64,000 bases of DNA from Dermanyssus gallinae (lineage: Eukaryota; Arthropoda; Arachnida; Mesostigmata; Dermanyssidae). The notes below the pieces were generated by a model. That model saw nothing but the letters and a program-made list of their open reading frames with translations. It did not search any database and was not told where the DNA came from. Positions 49,600 through 61,772 of this stretch are shown here, piece by piece. The stretch is taken from assembly GCA_003439945.1 (NCBI GenBank), contig QVRM01002203.1, positions 186,001-250,000 on the forward strand, read 5' to 3'. Position 1 is the first letter of the stretch. Each line of letters starts with the position of its first letter. The position numbers and the translations under genes are program-made.

Positions 49600-51900
49600 G
49601 CTATCTGATAGGTTTTCAGGTTATTGGCTAAAGTAGCGCATCGGCAATTGACTGCCATTGAGTGTAGCTGCCAAGTCAGGTCTAGTACCGAGGCGACTTA
49701 AGACACTCATGTCCTCTACGGATGAGATTCCTCCCAAGATTGCCGCGTGAGACGGCTGACCTGGCTTAGATATCACCGAGTGACAAACCTTGCATTCCAG
49801 AAAACTGACGCAATATGTTGATTGTCGAAACTTAGAATTACCTTAGTAGACAGTGCCTATGCAAACGTTCAGAAAAGGGGTGCTGCATGACGCTGGCTAG
49901 CTTATTCTATATTTTATACTCAATTGATGATTTACATTTTGAATTCTTGCTCTGAAGGACGTTAGTATGGAATATATCTGAGACAGGAATGCAAGCCAAA
50001 ATGCCAGCTATAAGAGGTCCTTGGCAGCTTCTACGCTGTTGATTCACTGGAAAGTTGCACTTTTGCAACTTGATATCTTACAACCAAGTAAGCCCACATA
50101 TCAGAGCTCTTCCTATGCACAAATAATTATACTTCTATTTAGATTTGATGGCCATTGCTTAGACATGATATTTCTAGTCTAAATGAATTAACCCTTTATA
50201 TAGTTTGTGAGGGCTACTTACTGAGCTCCAACTAGAACTACTATAACGAGGACTTAGTTGTGTCATGAGTCAGACTCACATACTACCTTTAAGATCTCTG
50301 GCCGACACTGTCCCATCTATCGTTCTGAAGATGCGCAAAGGAAAACTCGTATTTTGGACCTGGCGTTTAGTATTAAACGGACCAGTGTCTAGCATATTCT
50401 AGATTTTTTACATACGTATATTTAGTAGGTAGATGAATGTTTGTCCAAGTGCAAATTTTGCAGTTGCGTATATATGTATGCACAGACTTCGTGAATGTAT
50501 ATATATATATATATAAATGCCGTGCATTTTCCCTTTGCATTCTATATATGTATTTGGAACAAGAAATCATTTTTAATGCACCATCTAATTACGCTAAAAA
50601 GAAAAACACAATCGGATAAAAAACGTCGTTTTTTTTAACGGAACTGTAAGACGTAGCTTGCGTAGTGCAAGGTAACGGCACAAACGAACGCTTAAAAAGA
50701 GCATTCCCTTAGAAACTTATATAGCATATGGTGATTAAATATGTGTGATTAAATATGTGTGATTATATATGTGTGATTAAATATGTGTGATTAAATATGT
50801 GTGATTATATATGTGTGATTAAATATGTGTGAATAAATATGTGTGATTGTTAGTACAGTATGTAATAAGAGTATATAGCGCAAGTCATCCGCGTTTGCCG
50901 CACGAGGAAGTCAAAGGCTGTCCGTATGTCTTGCATACTCGTATGCCTTGCTGTGGCGATCTCAATTACTGAATATTCGACCTGCAGCTTGACGTAGTAA
51001 GCAGATACATGTTGGCGCCAAAATTGCGCATGATTGATGCTGGTTTGCTTGTTCCGGTGCCGCTAGTTTATTGATCTGGTAAGCTCCCAATATAGCGAAT
51101 CCTTGAGGTTGCAGCACGTCTATTTTTGCCTGAAAATATATGAAACCTTAGTCATTAGCGATTTTTGCAGTGTATCACTGACTCAAGCCCAAAATAAAAC
51201 AGGAAAATAAACGTAGCATAATAAGATTTAGTACTTCGCTAGGTTTGCTCATCAAATATTTAGAATCCAGTCTAAACGCATTCCCCCCGGGAACAGGATA
51301 GCGCAATAGACCCTGCTCGAAATAACGAAAACAAGCTAACGGCTACTTCAAAATTACCATTAACCTGGGAACCGGAGCTCCTCTGATGCTGTCCGGAACC
51401 TCCCTAAAGTCGGCGACACGCAGCGACTCTGCACGTATCAAACGGTTCCTCTGATATATATGGGACAACCTCAGTTTTCCACCCTACTGGAGCCGGCCGA
51501 GCTGTGCACTTCACATCTACGGTCATAGTTCAAATGGCTACTCAATATACATCATCCCGAACGTTTCTACCGACGTTTTTAAATAGTTTTTAAAGGACTT
51601 GACTACATCGATGATAGAAAAGAAATCTCCGCCGAGTCGTAATTGGCACTTTCTAAAGACCCAAATTATCAGTGAGGCGCCACCACCAGTGACGAAATTA
51701 GCTTATGGAGAACGATTTAGGCAGAAAAGATTCACTCCGTCGGAGCTTAATTTGAGTGGGCTTCTCACTAGCGTACTCCAATACGCAGCTTAAATAATAG
51801 ACGAATATAAGCGCCATAACATAGAAATCGAGCTGTACTGATCTACAAGTTCTTTAGAAGCGTGCTGCTTTTGTCGAAGCCCACATTTTTGGTTAGAATG
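49600..51900. other. AT-rich non-coding with minisatellite
   Basis: No gene recognised. It contains a short TA tract (50,498-50,513) and the 14-bp minisatellite. The plus-strand frame 51,599-51,793 is unassigned. Confidence 0.5.
50730..50848. repeat. 14-bp minisatellite, ~8 units
   Basis: Tandem units of atatgtgtgattaa with variants atatgtgtgattat and atatgtgtgaataa. The variant units recur every third to fourth position at first, suggesting higher-order duplication. Confidence 0.93.
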
Positions 51901-51924
51901 GTCTTCACCGCGTACAGCATGGCA

Positions 51925-51958
51925 GTAGCATCACACTGCTATGACAGTGTGATGCTAC
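51925..51958. repeat. Perfect 14-bp hairpin
   Basis: Arms gtagcatcacactg and cagtgtgatgctac with a 6-nt loop. Confidence 0.97.
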
Positions 51959-51969
51959 AAAATGCGCAA

Positions 51970-52029
51970 TATCTAAGATGCGCCAACAGAAATCCACCGC
52001 CGGCGTTTACTGTTGGCGCATCTTAGATA
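51970..52029. repeat. Perfect 20-bp hairpin
   Basis: Arms 51,970-51,989 (tatctaagatgcgccaacag) and 52,010-52,029 are exactly complementary, with a 20-nt loop. It lies only 11 bp from the hairpin at 51,925. Confidence 0.97.
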
Positions 52030-52303
52030 CTATAAGACATCTTAGATGTATAACAAATGCATCAACAGATATCAACAACTGTGCGAGGATTCTAAAAAAT
52101 TGTAATTGTTATATAGATTTAATGTATTGCCAGGCTAATTAAACACAGAATGGCACGCTATTGCACAACACAATTTGAGACAATATTGTTGCCTTGCATC
52201 TGTAGATAAGCCTTTCGAACAGAAATCAACCTGCCCAGTGAAATAGACACAAATTTAACAGATCCACTTATTGTGCATGACTTTAAAAGAACTACGTCGA
52301 CCC

Positions 52304-52380
52304 GAGCAAGATGGCTTAGTGGCAAAAGCCTTTGCCTTGCATTCGGGAGGTCTGGGTTCGAGACCCAGACCGGCCACTCC
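52304..52380 (+). other. tRNA-like sequence (SINE head or tRNA relic)
   Basis: atggcttagtggcaaaag resembles the A box and D arm. cttgcat could be an anticodon loop with TGC (Ala). The T arm tctgggttcgagacccaga pairs perfectly and holds a B-box-like ggttcgaga. The acceptor and anticodon stems pair poorly, so a working tRNA is unlikely. The following ~120 bp (to about 52,500) ending in A-rich sequence suggests a tRNA-derived SINE distinct from the 24 kb and 37 kb family. Confidence 0.65.
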
Positions 52381-52504
52381 TAAATTGGTTTTCATGGTTC
52401 CCAATTTAAACAAGGTGAATGCCGGAGTGGATTAAAAATCGACTATGATAAAAAACAAAACGGGGAGCACAGATGTCTCAATAAAAAGAGATGGCGCATT
52501 ACCA

Positions 52505-52690
52505 TACAACAGCACATGTTATGCTCCTATGTCGGGCAAAAACATTAGTCTCACATTGTAGTAATTTCACTTTCACTTCGAAACAAGACTTCTCAGAGAC
52601 CATATTTCATTAGAAATTTTTTTTTGCTTTAACGAGCCTTACAATTTCTTATATATCTTCCGAAAACTTTTTGTCACACCCTGTATATTA
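52505..52690 (+). repeat. Dispersed ~190-bp repeat, copy 2
   Basis: Same-orientation relative of 48,975-49,165. Confidence 0.75.
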
Positions 52691-53611
52691 TACTTTAGAG
52701 TCCTCAGTGCATGTATATGTATATTCTTGTTATATATTCTGTGTGAGAAGGGAGTGAGTTGTGGCGGCAGGTGGTTGTTAAGTGAGAGGTAATATCACTA
52801 AGAAAGACGGCTTGACCGTATGAACTTCTGTCGTGTAGTGGAACTATGTAAGCAATAAAAAAGAATAAGCAATGGTGAACCTGCGCAACTTGACTGCTTT
52901 CCTTTAACGGTCCCGTGGCAACAGAGCAAATGGCAAGTCAACAACGTCGATCACACACCCACAGTTAATAAATTGCTTATTATACAACGGGCAATACATG
53001 GACATATAAGGAGGGCTGACGAGACACATAGCAGCCATAAAAGTTTTGGTGCATATAGATACATATATAGGGCGCAAAACATAAGCACTGATCGCAATAT
53101 AAAAGTTTGTGTCCTGCCAGTCTCGCATGACACACAGAATTATTTATCATTACAATGGTATTACAATGTGACATAAGCCCTTGCAAACACGGCCCAGCGA
53201 AGAGTAGGCTAAAATGAATTTTGTTTGTATGCAAGCATATCTTTATGATTCTAGATAAAGCCACAACTCAACCGCATCTGTGGACATCTACAGAATAATT
53301 AGTACGGTACTTGGGAGCAGGTACCACCTTCCGATCCCTAGGCACAGTCTTACCTGGACTGATTTTTAATCATGCTATTGCAGCATATTCCCCACTTAAG
53401 CAACGTAACAAAGTAAGCTAGTTATAACCGGAGATGTTTACGCCGTTATGAATACATAGGCTTGTTGCCAATCTTCGAAGATCACACCCATCATACCTAA
53501 CTATTGATCAAGGAATGAGGTTAACCGCCTTGGGAGGGCTCTGCAGCAAACGGTCAGATACGGAACCTTTGTATGGAGCTCACGCCTGGCACTCTGACAT
53601 TGATTTACATG
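52691..53611. other. Non-coding
   Basis: No gene recognised. Overlapping short frames on both strands at 52,904-53,264 carry no motif. Confidence 0.5.
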
Positions 53612-53654
53612 GGGCCAGGAACAAAAATGCATAATGCATTTTTGTTCCTGGCCC
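53612..53654. repeat. Perfect 21-bp hairpin, 1-nt loop
   Basis: Arms 53,612-53,632 and 53,634-53,654 are exactly complementary (gggccaggaacaaaaatgca... and its reverse complement) around a single A, so this is almost a true palindrome. Confidence 0.97.
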
Positions 53655-54546
53655 TTTAATCTGGATAGTGTGAAAACCTGGTGATTCCCTAACCTACGTG
53701 ACCGGAATATTTGTGGTATTACTTCAGTGACTCTGACACTCTAGCAACTGCATCAAATTGTCTGCTCCAAGCTCAATCGGTCAAACTACGTTGTATAAGA
53801 AAACATGTTTGCCGTACGTGTTTCACTCAGATAATTTGTCTAAATCTAATAACTAAATCATACAACATATTTCATTTCATTTTCGAGATATTAACACAAT
53901 CAAGTATTATCTGGCACTTTGCAGTTTTTCCTACATCTGCGCTTAGAGTGTGTACTTATCTAGTAGCAAGGGTAAAATACATATAATATTGTAACATCTC
54001 CAGAAAGTGGAAGCCACACGCGCTGAAGTAAGTATTCACGCAAGACACGCGGAATGAAAATGACTGAAGTATACAAATTCAAAGCATATATGCGAAATTT
54101 TAAGTCGTCCACCCTATGCCGTGATAAACCCGACCTATTTTCAGAACACTTCTACATTTTATAAATACCCGGCATTGCCATTTCTTAGAACTTCGGAAGT
54201 CTCCCAACTTAAAATCTAACAAAAATCGTAACGCACAACACTAATGGTGCCAGATTACCCTAGTAAAACGTAAGTTACCGTGTAAATTAGTTAGACTCAA
54301 AGAAAAGTTTTCCCCAAAATGTAAAAAGCAAAACTTTTTTTTTATCATAATCGACGATAAGAAAGGCCAGTTCATGAGTTACTAGAATAAAGTCGGGAAC
54401 TTCGACCATACCCAAGAAGGGGGCGTTTTAATGCGAATATTAACAAGCTCAATATGCAAGGTAGATAATTGCTAAAATTATAATTAACAAAAAGAAATAA
54501 TTACTATATGCATCTGAACTTAACTTTATATAAGGAGTCTTCTAAT

Positions 54547-54587
54547 TTCGACGTGGCCGAATGGAAACTACATTCGGCCACGTCGAA
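54547..54587. repeat. Perfect 17-bp hairpin, 7-nt loop
   Basis: Arms ttcgacgtggccgaatg and cattcggccacgtcgaa. It lies about 430 bp downstream of the gene B stop codon. Confidence 0.97.
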
Positions 54588-55018
54588 CATAAACTTTCCT
54601 ATTTCATTATTAGTGATTTTCTATCGCATTTCGTCCTCTTAAGTGAAAATCCCAATTAATACAGCGTAAGTACTGGCATATCCTTAAGGGTGAAGTTAAT
54701 ACTGCACGCTTAAGTTTGTACTACCTCCGGCTTAGACCCGACATTCGAACGCAAGGTTGTTGCGCATACCATAAAGTAGCATCTAACATTATCTGAACTG
54801 GTCCGATAATTAAGTCGTAGAACATAAGCAGCACTTCCAAACCTGTCGATAATACAAAATGGGCACTTCACTGAGCTTGAATGCGCATTTGACTGTATCA
54901 GATATGCAAACATGACCCTGCGAGATTACAAAGCTAATCAAATTATTGTCATACATTTAGTTGTTGTAATCGGTGTCTCCGTAAAGATGCGTCTTCATAA
55001 TGTGTGCTTTTTCTGATC

Positions 55019-55083
55019 TTAAATATTCTCTTCATTTTGCACTTCTTCCTCGACATCTTCCGGGCAGCTGTCATTCGACTTGT
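55019..55083 (-). CDS. Gene B last coding exon
   Basis: Completes the tail: KSNDSCPEDVEEEVQNEENI then TAA (55,019-55,021). Acceptor gattgcag restores the split codon exactly. I could not pick out a poly(A) signal with confidence. Confidence 0.85.
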
Positions 55084-57047
55084 CTGCAATCACAAAGGAA
55101 ATATTATATATATATATATATATATATGTCTACCCAGGAAATGCTAAGCATTTAGTCCGTGTATAATTGAACTGATGTTACTTTAAATATACATATATTT
55201 ATCTATGCATAAGTCTTCGGTTCAACCAGGTACATTTAGTTTCGGCGTCTTGCTTTATGAAAGAAAGCGCTCAGCAAAAAATATAGTGCTGCTGCAAAAG
55301 GCAATATTAAATTATGGATGAAAGGATTTTACCAGGACATTTAACATCCTAGCTACGTTTAGCTTCATCTCTACTCTCAATAAATTGACGCCTATTGGTA
55401 TTGTGGAATCACTAAAAGCCCTATCATTGCTTTGTATGACTCATGTAGCTCTCTTGTTAGAATAAAGTCAGTGTAAGTTATGGGTACTTAATAGTTCCGT
55501 CTAGGCAAGCATCAACGAATTTTCAGAAGAGGTAAGCGTATTACTTTTTAACTCAGAAAATTAAACCGTCTTCTGCCACACCAGTAAATAAATGCAGAAT
55601 TAGTATATTTGTAAGTAATAAACGCCACAAAGTCGTTTCTTAAGCAACGGAAATAAATAAAACACACCGTTTTCCTCTTGCTCAGCAATAGCTGTTTCAT
55701 GCTGATTGAGAGATCGGTCAGCCGGGGAAGACATGTGCGACTGGACGAGTTCCGATGCTGGTTCACTCTTCTGCTCAGGCGAGGCGGACCTTGATGAGAC
55801 AGTCGACCACGAATTGCTTCCTGCAGCAGAAGGAATCTCGTCGGAACTCACCTCACTGCTAGAGGATGAGTCTTGCTCTTCAATTTGCTTTTGAATTTTT
55901 GCAAGGACCCAGTCGGGTATAGTCACGCCGAGGTCATCAAGGTCGCCTTTATGTATTTTAAAATAGACAGGTAATCCAGCCGGCAGCCTGGCCCTCAAAG
56001 CGCGGCGTCTCTGCTCACGGCGCAGATCCTCCTCCGGTTCAGATGACAATTCCTTAATGATTTAAACCAGATGGATCACAAGTATATAGTTATGTTTACA
56101 GATATACCACATGTTTAAGCTACAGTTAATTACTTTGCTTGATTGTTGTGGTCATTCCGTTTTTCACGATGTCTATCTAATCTGAACAGTGATAAAAGTG
56201 ATTCGGAAATTCTAACTAGAAATCTTATCTAAGATAAAATGTCAATTTTACAGCAAACACGCACATACTTAGATTAATTATTTAATTGTAATGAATTAGT
56301 GTAGTTGTTTAATTGAAATGTAATAGTGTAAAAAAGAACTGAAAACGTTTACGGCCTTATTTATTGTTGCGTTAAAAAGCTATGTAAAGGGGTGCGCCTT
56401 TACTAGCGGGCTTACGTCGGTCGGAATGTCGTCGGGGGTATGGGGTTTTCGATCGTCCTCGAACTCCCAAAACCTCATATTCCCCTGGAGGAGGACACTT
56501 GCGCCGAAGAGGAGGGCGGCGGCGACGAGGCTAAGGCTGCAGGCGAGCGCCATCCAGCCCGAAAATATAGGCCATGCCCGCACGGCGGCAACCATCTTTT
56601 CCTTGTCACCTGGTAGTCTAGACTGCAAAGCAATACGACGGATCTATGATTATGATTCCGTATGATAAATCAGATACAGCAATCAGTGCAGCAATTCTAG
56701 CTGCTATGGGACTTGTCTTTCAGCTATAATGGCACACTTTAATTACTTACAACATGAAACAAATATAGCACTAATAAGAGCTGTTTGTTGCCATCGGTAA
56801 TCATCGGCCAACTTAAACCTCAAAGAGTACTTACAATTTCCCGCCAGAATATCGGAAAGATCGTCGCAGACTTTCTCTTCGGCAGGGTGACATGTATGTT
56901 TAGCTGAGTTCGCAACTTCGTATCCACTACCAATCCGGATGGCTAAAAATATGAGAAAAGATAGTATAACACTTGAGTTCACTGAAGCGTCCTTAAAGTT
57001 ATACGAAGATACTTGTTTTACAATCTCAGTAACGTGCAAAAGCATCT

Positions 57048-57120
<73 letters not shown>

Positions 57121-59223
57121 TTTGCTTTGTTTTTTTACATCTTAACTATTGCATTGGCTTAGATACAGAATCCAAGGGGTTAGAGATGCTCAGGTTAACC
57201 TAATGGTTTCAAAGCAAAAGAGGCACCTTTTCCAGAAGACATCCCGCAGTTGTCCGTTCGCGCATAGTAAACTCTTTGGTTCAACTATAGGGGTGCATCC
57301 AACGGGCCATATACACATTCCACATGCAGCCAATGTGTATCGATACGCTATGCTTATTGCTGCGCTTGTCAAAGATGATCATTTTGGGCACACAAGCAAC
57401 TAGCCCATTACTGCATTACGCAAATGAACAGTCCATAGCGGTAATCTTCTTCTACCGCCACAAGTCATGTCTTACTAAAGTTCAGCAGCAATTTTGACTA
57501 GCCAACAACATATCTGAGCATATCCGTACACAAATATGCGCATTGCATTGTCAGTTGTGGCCCGCAATCAATATGCAACATCTTGGGTAAATAGGAAACA
57601 GCTGCGTCTTTTCTGGAACGCATGTGGTCGACTCTCTCACCATGCCGTCCTTCTCACTGGTACTTAGCGTTTTGCATGTGATAATTATATTAGTTTTCAA
57701 TTTAAGAAACCACTTTATAAAACAGAGTGATTTGACCTACACAATGTACTTGTGTCCTATGCTATGACTACAGCGTCGGTCGTAAATAGCAGGACGACAT
57801 TGGCCGGTTTGCTGTCAGACTAAAGGTGATTTCTAATTCTAGTATGAACATTTTTGCGGTTGAAACTAAGTGTACATGTGATAGGGAGCAAATCATCACT
57901 CAAGTTCAAGTATTATACAACGTCAGTTAAACAGGAAGCTACCTTACGGCCAACTAAGATGAAAAACGTGCAAGCACACGGGCTTGTCTTACTTTTTGTA
58001 GATGTCTAATCGCAAGTGCACTAAACCTGCCATATTGCTAAACATACATATTTAGTCAACCGTAATTGAGGCATTGAGCCTGACATACATCGCTCCGTAC
58101 GTGATCTGGGTGCTTAATCGCCGCATATCTTACTTTCAGTATCTCGTATTATGTTCATAGCCAACACTTTTAGTAAACCAGATGTTTAGGCGTCTGATTT
58201 AAAAATATCGACACGTGTGTGTTAGACGAGTGATTCTTGTTGGCTGCTAGCGGCTTATCCTTTAACCCACAGGCATGCACACTTTTTGCTTCGAAGCCAT
58301 TGCTGTAGAGAACAAGAAATTACGTACTTCCTACCGGAATACTTAGAAAGAGACGGTGCTTTTGGGCGTACCATGCTACCCGAGAAAACCGCTTGGAATG
58401 CTCCGTTTTTGTTCAGGTCATCTCAATTCACCTCGCTAGTCAATTATTTACTATGTGAATTATGCCTGACGAAGGATGCTGACCTCTCACACATCACTCA
58501 ATCCGCTTAATCTTTGTTCAAATTGGCACTACTCGGGTTTGCGTGAGATTAGGCCTTATCACATATTTCGATGTGTCAATTGGGCACTCCCAACCACTGC
58601 CAGCCCTGCAGTTGTGTCATCAATGTTTATTGCGGAAGAGAACATACTTGAGACTCCGGCCCGAACCAGATTAACATTTGCGCTAGACTCGGCTACGACG
58701 CTCGCATTAGCCCACACTGAGACTTCTCCACCTGAAGAATCTTTTTCTCAAGCAAGTTGAACGCTAGCACTCGATGACGCTCGCCTGTTCAGACTTATTA
58801 TTGTCATCGAAGACAAAGCAAAAATCTAGGCGCGGACTGCAAAACGGTCGTTTCGCTTTTGTCCAACGTTCGTGGCGGCCACCGCGGCCTGTAGTGCACA
58901 CGTAGCTCAGAGCAGCGCGTCCGACGCGACGACAAGCCTACGAGCTTACGAATTTGTACCCAGACGACCGATGATGCTTTGATGGCATGACCCTAATTGC
59001 TTTCGACAATGGGAACGCGCTGGTAGGGATTTGACTGTAACCCACTCCTTAGCTCCTTCAATGGTCATGTCGAAAATAATTGGTTAGGCCTGGCAACGGA
59101 GAAAAGAATAAGCAAAGTATGTGAGGACCGTACTTTGACTACCAGAGTGTGAGCACACGTTTTCGAGAGTATCCCTACGGTTTCCGCCAAGGTTACCGCC
59201 CAGTTAATAACATAACTGTTTAT

Positions 59224-59261
<38 letters not shown>

Positions 59262-61737
59262 TTTAGCGTATTAACAGCACTGTGTGTGTTGTCACTGTGG
59301 TATGAAAGTCACATCAAAAAATAGTGCAAGAGCACATTAAATATCCACTAAAGGTACTGTATAAATGTGACTACTGCACATAATATCTCGCTGACTGATT
59401 TTTATTGGGTCAAATCAGTTATAATAGTAGTGCCTCGACGCAGGTTCAAAGGGTTTAACACCCCGTCACATGTTTGACACCCAATCGAATGGTCTTAGGC
59501 GCCAACTCTCGTTGATTTGCAAATACATGTTTTTGTGGGCGCATGGCCACATATTGCCATCACTACTACGTGTACCCTAGCAAGCATGCCAATACAGTTG
59601 TTAAGTTCGTTTTCATCCACTTTTTCTCATGTTGCAATAAAGTGTGTTCCACTTTATGTACCATCTCTGTTGCTTTTTACACACTACTTACAGCGTGAAC
59701 ATCAATATAGAAGCTGTCCTTATTCTTGCTTGGCTTAAAACCGAAGCTGGAATAAAGTGCCGGATCTCCGTACAAGAAGTGTGGGAAACTGAGTACCACG
59801 GGCACTACAAAAGGATGTCCCGCATCGTCATGTAATCCATAACTGTAATACGGACTCGCGTCGAATGTTCCGTTCATGTTGGTTGGCCGAGAGCTTCTGC
59901 ATCTGTGTAGAAAATAGAATGACGTCGATTAATACTGCTGAAAGTGGAAATTTCTTGCTTACCATAAGAATAAAGTTGCTTTTAGTCTATTTTCTCGTCC
60001 GGGTGTACTAATTAGATTGCGAGTTTAAACTGGATAATTTGTATCTAAAAATTCTAAATAGAAAATGCTTCTGTAAACAAAAATTGAGGTAATAGCTCGA
60101 CAATAAAAGATAGTCTTCTATTGAGTTATGATGTCTATAACGTAAACAAGAAAAAAAACAAGCAAAGCATTTCTGCGAAGAAGACTGCGATTATTAGATG
60201 GAAAGCCTAATATGTACACCAACATAGCAGAACAAAGCAGCATATAGAACCCCCCACAAAAGTGTTTATGTGTGGTCAAAAATAAAACACTAGTTTTTCA
60301 AAATAGAGCGCACGTTTGTAGCGTTGAGTTGAACATATCTGGGCCTCCAACAAAACGGGCGATTGGCTCGTAATCCATATTATATTGCTCTTGAAGATGT
60401 AGCATCCAAGGTACGCAGAGCGTAGGCTCGTATACTTTTACAGTTGCTGGTGGCTGACTAAATGCCGGCAAAATCCCGATACCTGCAACAAGAGTACTCA
60501 ACTTTCGCATTTGCTCTTCATCTGGCAGGGATGCCTAAAGAGATTAGTGATGTCCAAGAGATCTAGTTTACCTAAACAGCGAGTACTATCAAAATGGATG
60601 TATTTTTTGTATCTTGATGAAGAGAGCAAGTAAAGTTGCCAAAATCGATTATACACTGGTAGATTGCACTTAAAAATATGGTCTTCAAGCAGCTTTCAAA
60701 CATTATGAGCTGCGAAGACTTGCTTACCTATGCTCTTCTCTTCGTCCTACACAAAATACATCTACAATATCCAAGAGGTATTTTAAAGTGAAACTTGGTA
60801 AAATCATGCAAATCTCTCTACAATGATTATATGGTAAATGTGCTCATGGCGGTTCTATATTCCAAACTGTGGAGGGACTAAACTACTTACTTTTGCCGGG
60901 TAACTCGCTGCAGGAGAGCGTATAGCCTGTCAGATGTCTGTAAATAATAAAACAACAAAAATGTTAACACAAAGATTTTAAACTATACATACATACATAC
61001 ATACTGCAGGTGAGGGGCGCTGTCTTTAAATTAAAATACAAATTTAGTTTATTGTTATTTTATGATAAAGCTGGGAGCTTAAAGAAAGCGAGGTGTTGCA
61101 TCCCTTTTTTTAGACGCTGTTGTAGACCCGCATAGGACCCGCAGAGTCGACACCGAACAAATTTCAAGATTCCCGCTATTCATAGGAACCGTTATTTGGT
61201 CCTAGAACTGCACTTAATCAACTGATATGGTCTTGGTGCAGACTCGTAAGACGAGAGCGGCCAGGGGTATTGAAGGATTTTGTCCAAACATTATGTAAAG
61301 TAATTTCGCCTCGGGCTTTGAGTAGCTCTGATGGATCTGCTCAAATTATTATGTTGCACATAAAAAAAATGGTAAATAAAAGTTAGGTTTCAAGGTTAGT
61401 TGATTTACTCGTTTAGAGACCTAGTGCGATATTTTACTGAAGATCATAAAGGAGCTTTTGCCCAAGAACAGAACCTTGCGCAATAGTATGCGGAGGGATT
61501 TAAATGTCAATACAAAAAAAACACCGCCCAAGAGATGCATTTCCTTCTCTGATGCAAGAGTATTTCGTCATGATAACTCAATTAATAGTATGAATGCGCG
61601 ACAGGCGAGGATATTTGTTAAAATACATATAATGATACCATAGCAATAATATAAAACTATATACGAAGCCGGCGGCACGTTGTTATGTATGACATACTAC
61701 ACAGCTAGCGCATCTGATTCAAAAGATATTCCACAAG

Positions 61738-61772
<35 letters not shown>

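Noticed and set aside
52304..52380. Functional tRNA-Ala gene
   Set aside because: The T arm is good, but acceptor and anticodon stems pair poorly and a SINE-like body follows.
56743..57045. Minus-strand frame with AIRIGSGYEVANSAKHTCHP
   Set aside because: The exon inside it reads PSGLVVDTKLRTQ... in the phase-consistent frame; the long frame is a shadow extending into introns.
60482..60527. Upstream acceptors (tttag at about 60,534 and ccag at about 60,521) for the gene B exon
   Set aside because: The first breaks the phase; the second keeps it but adds residues absent from gene A. The cttgttgcag site aligns with gene A.
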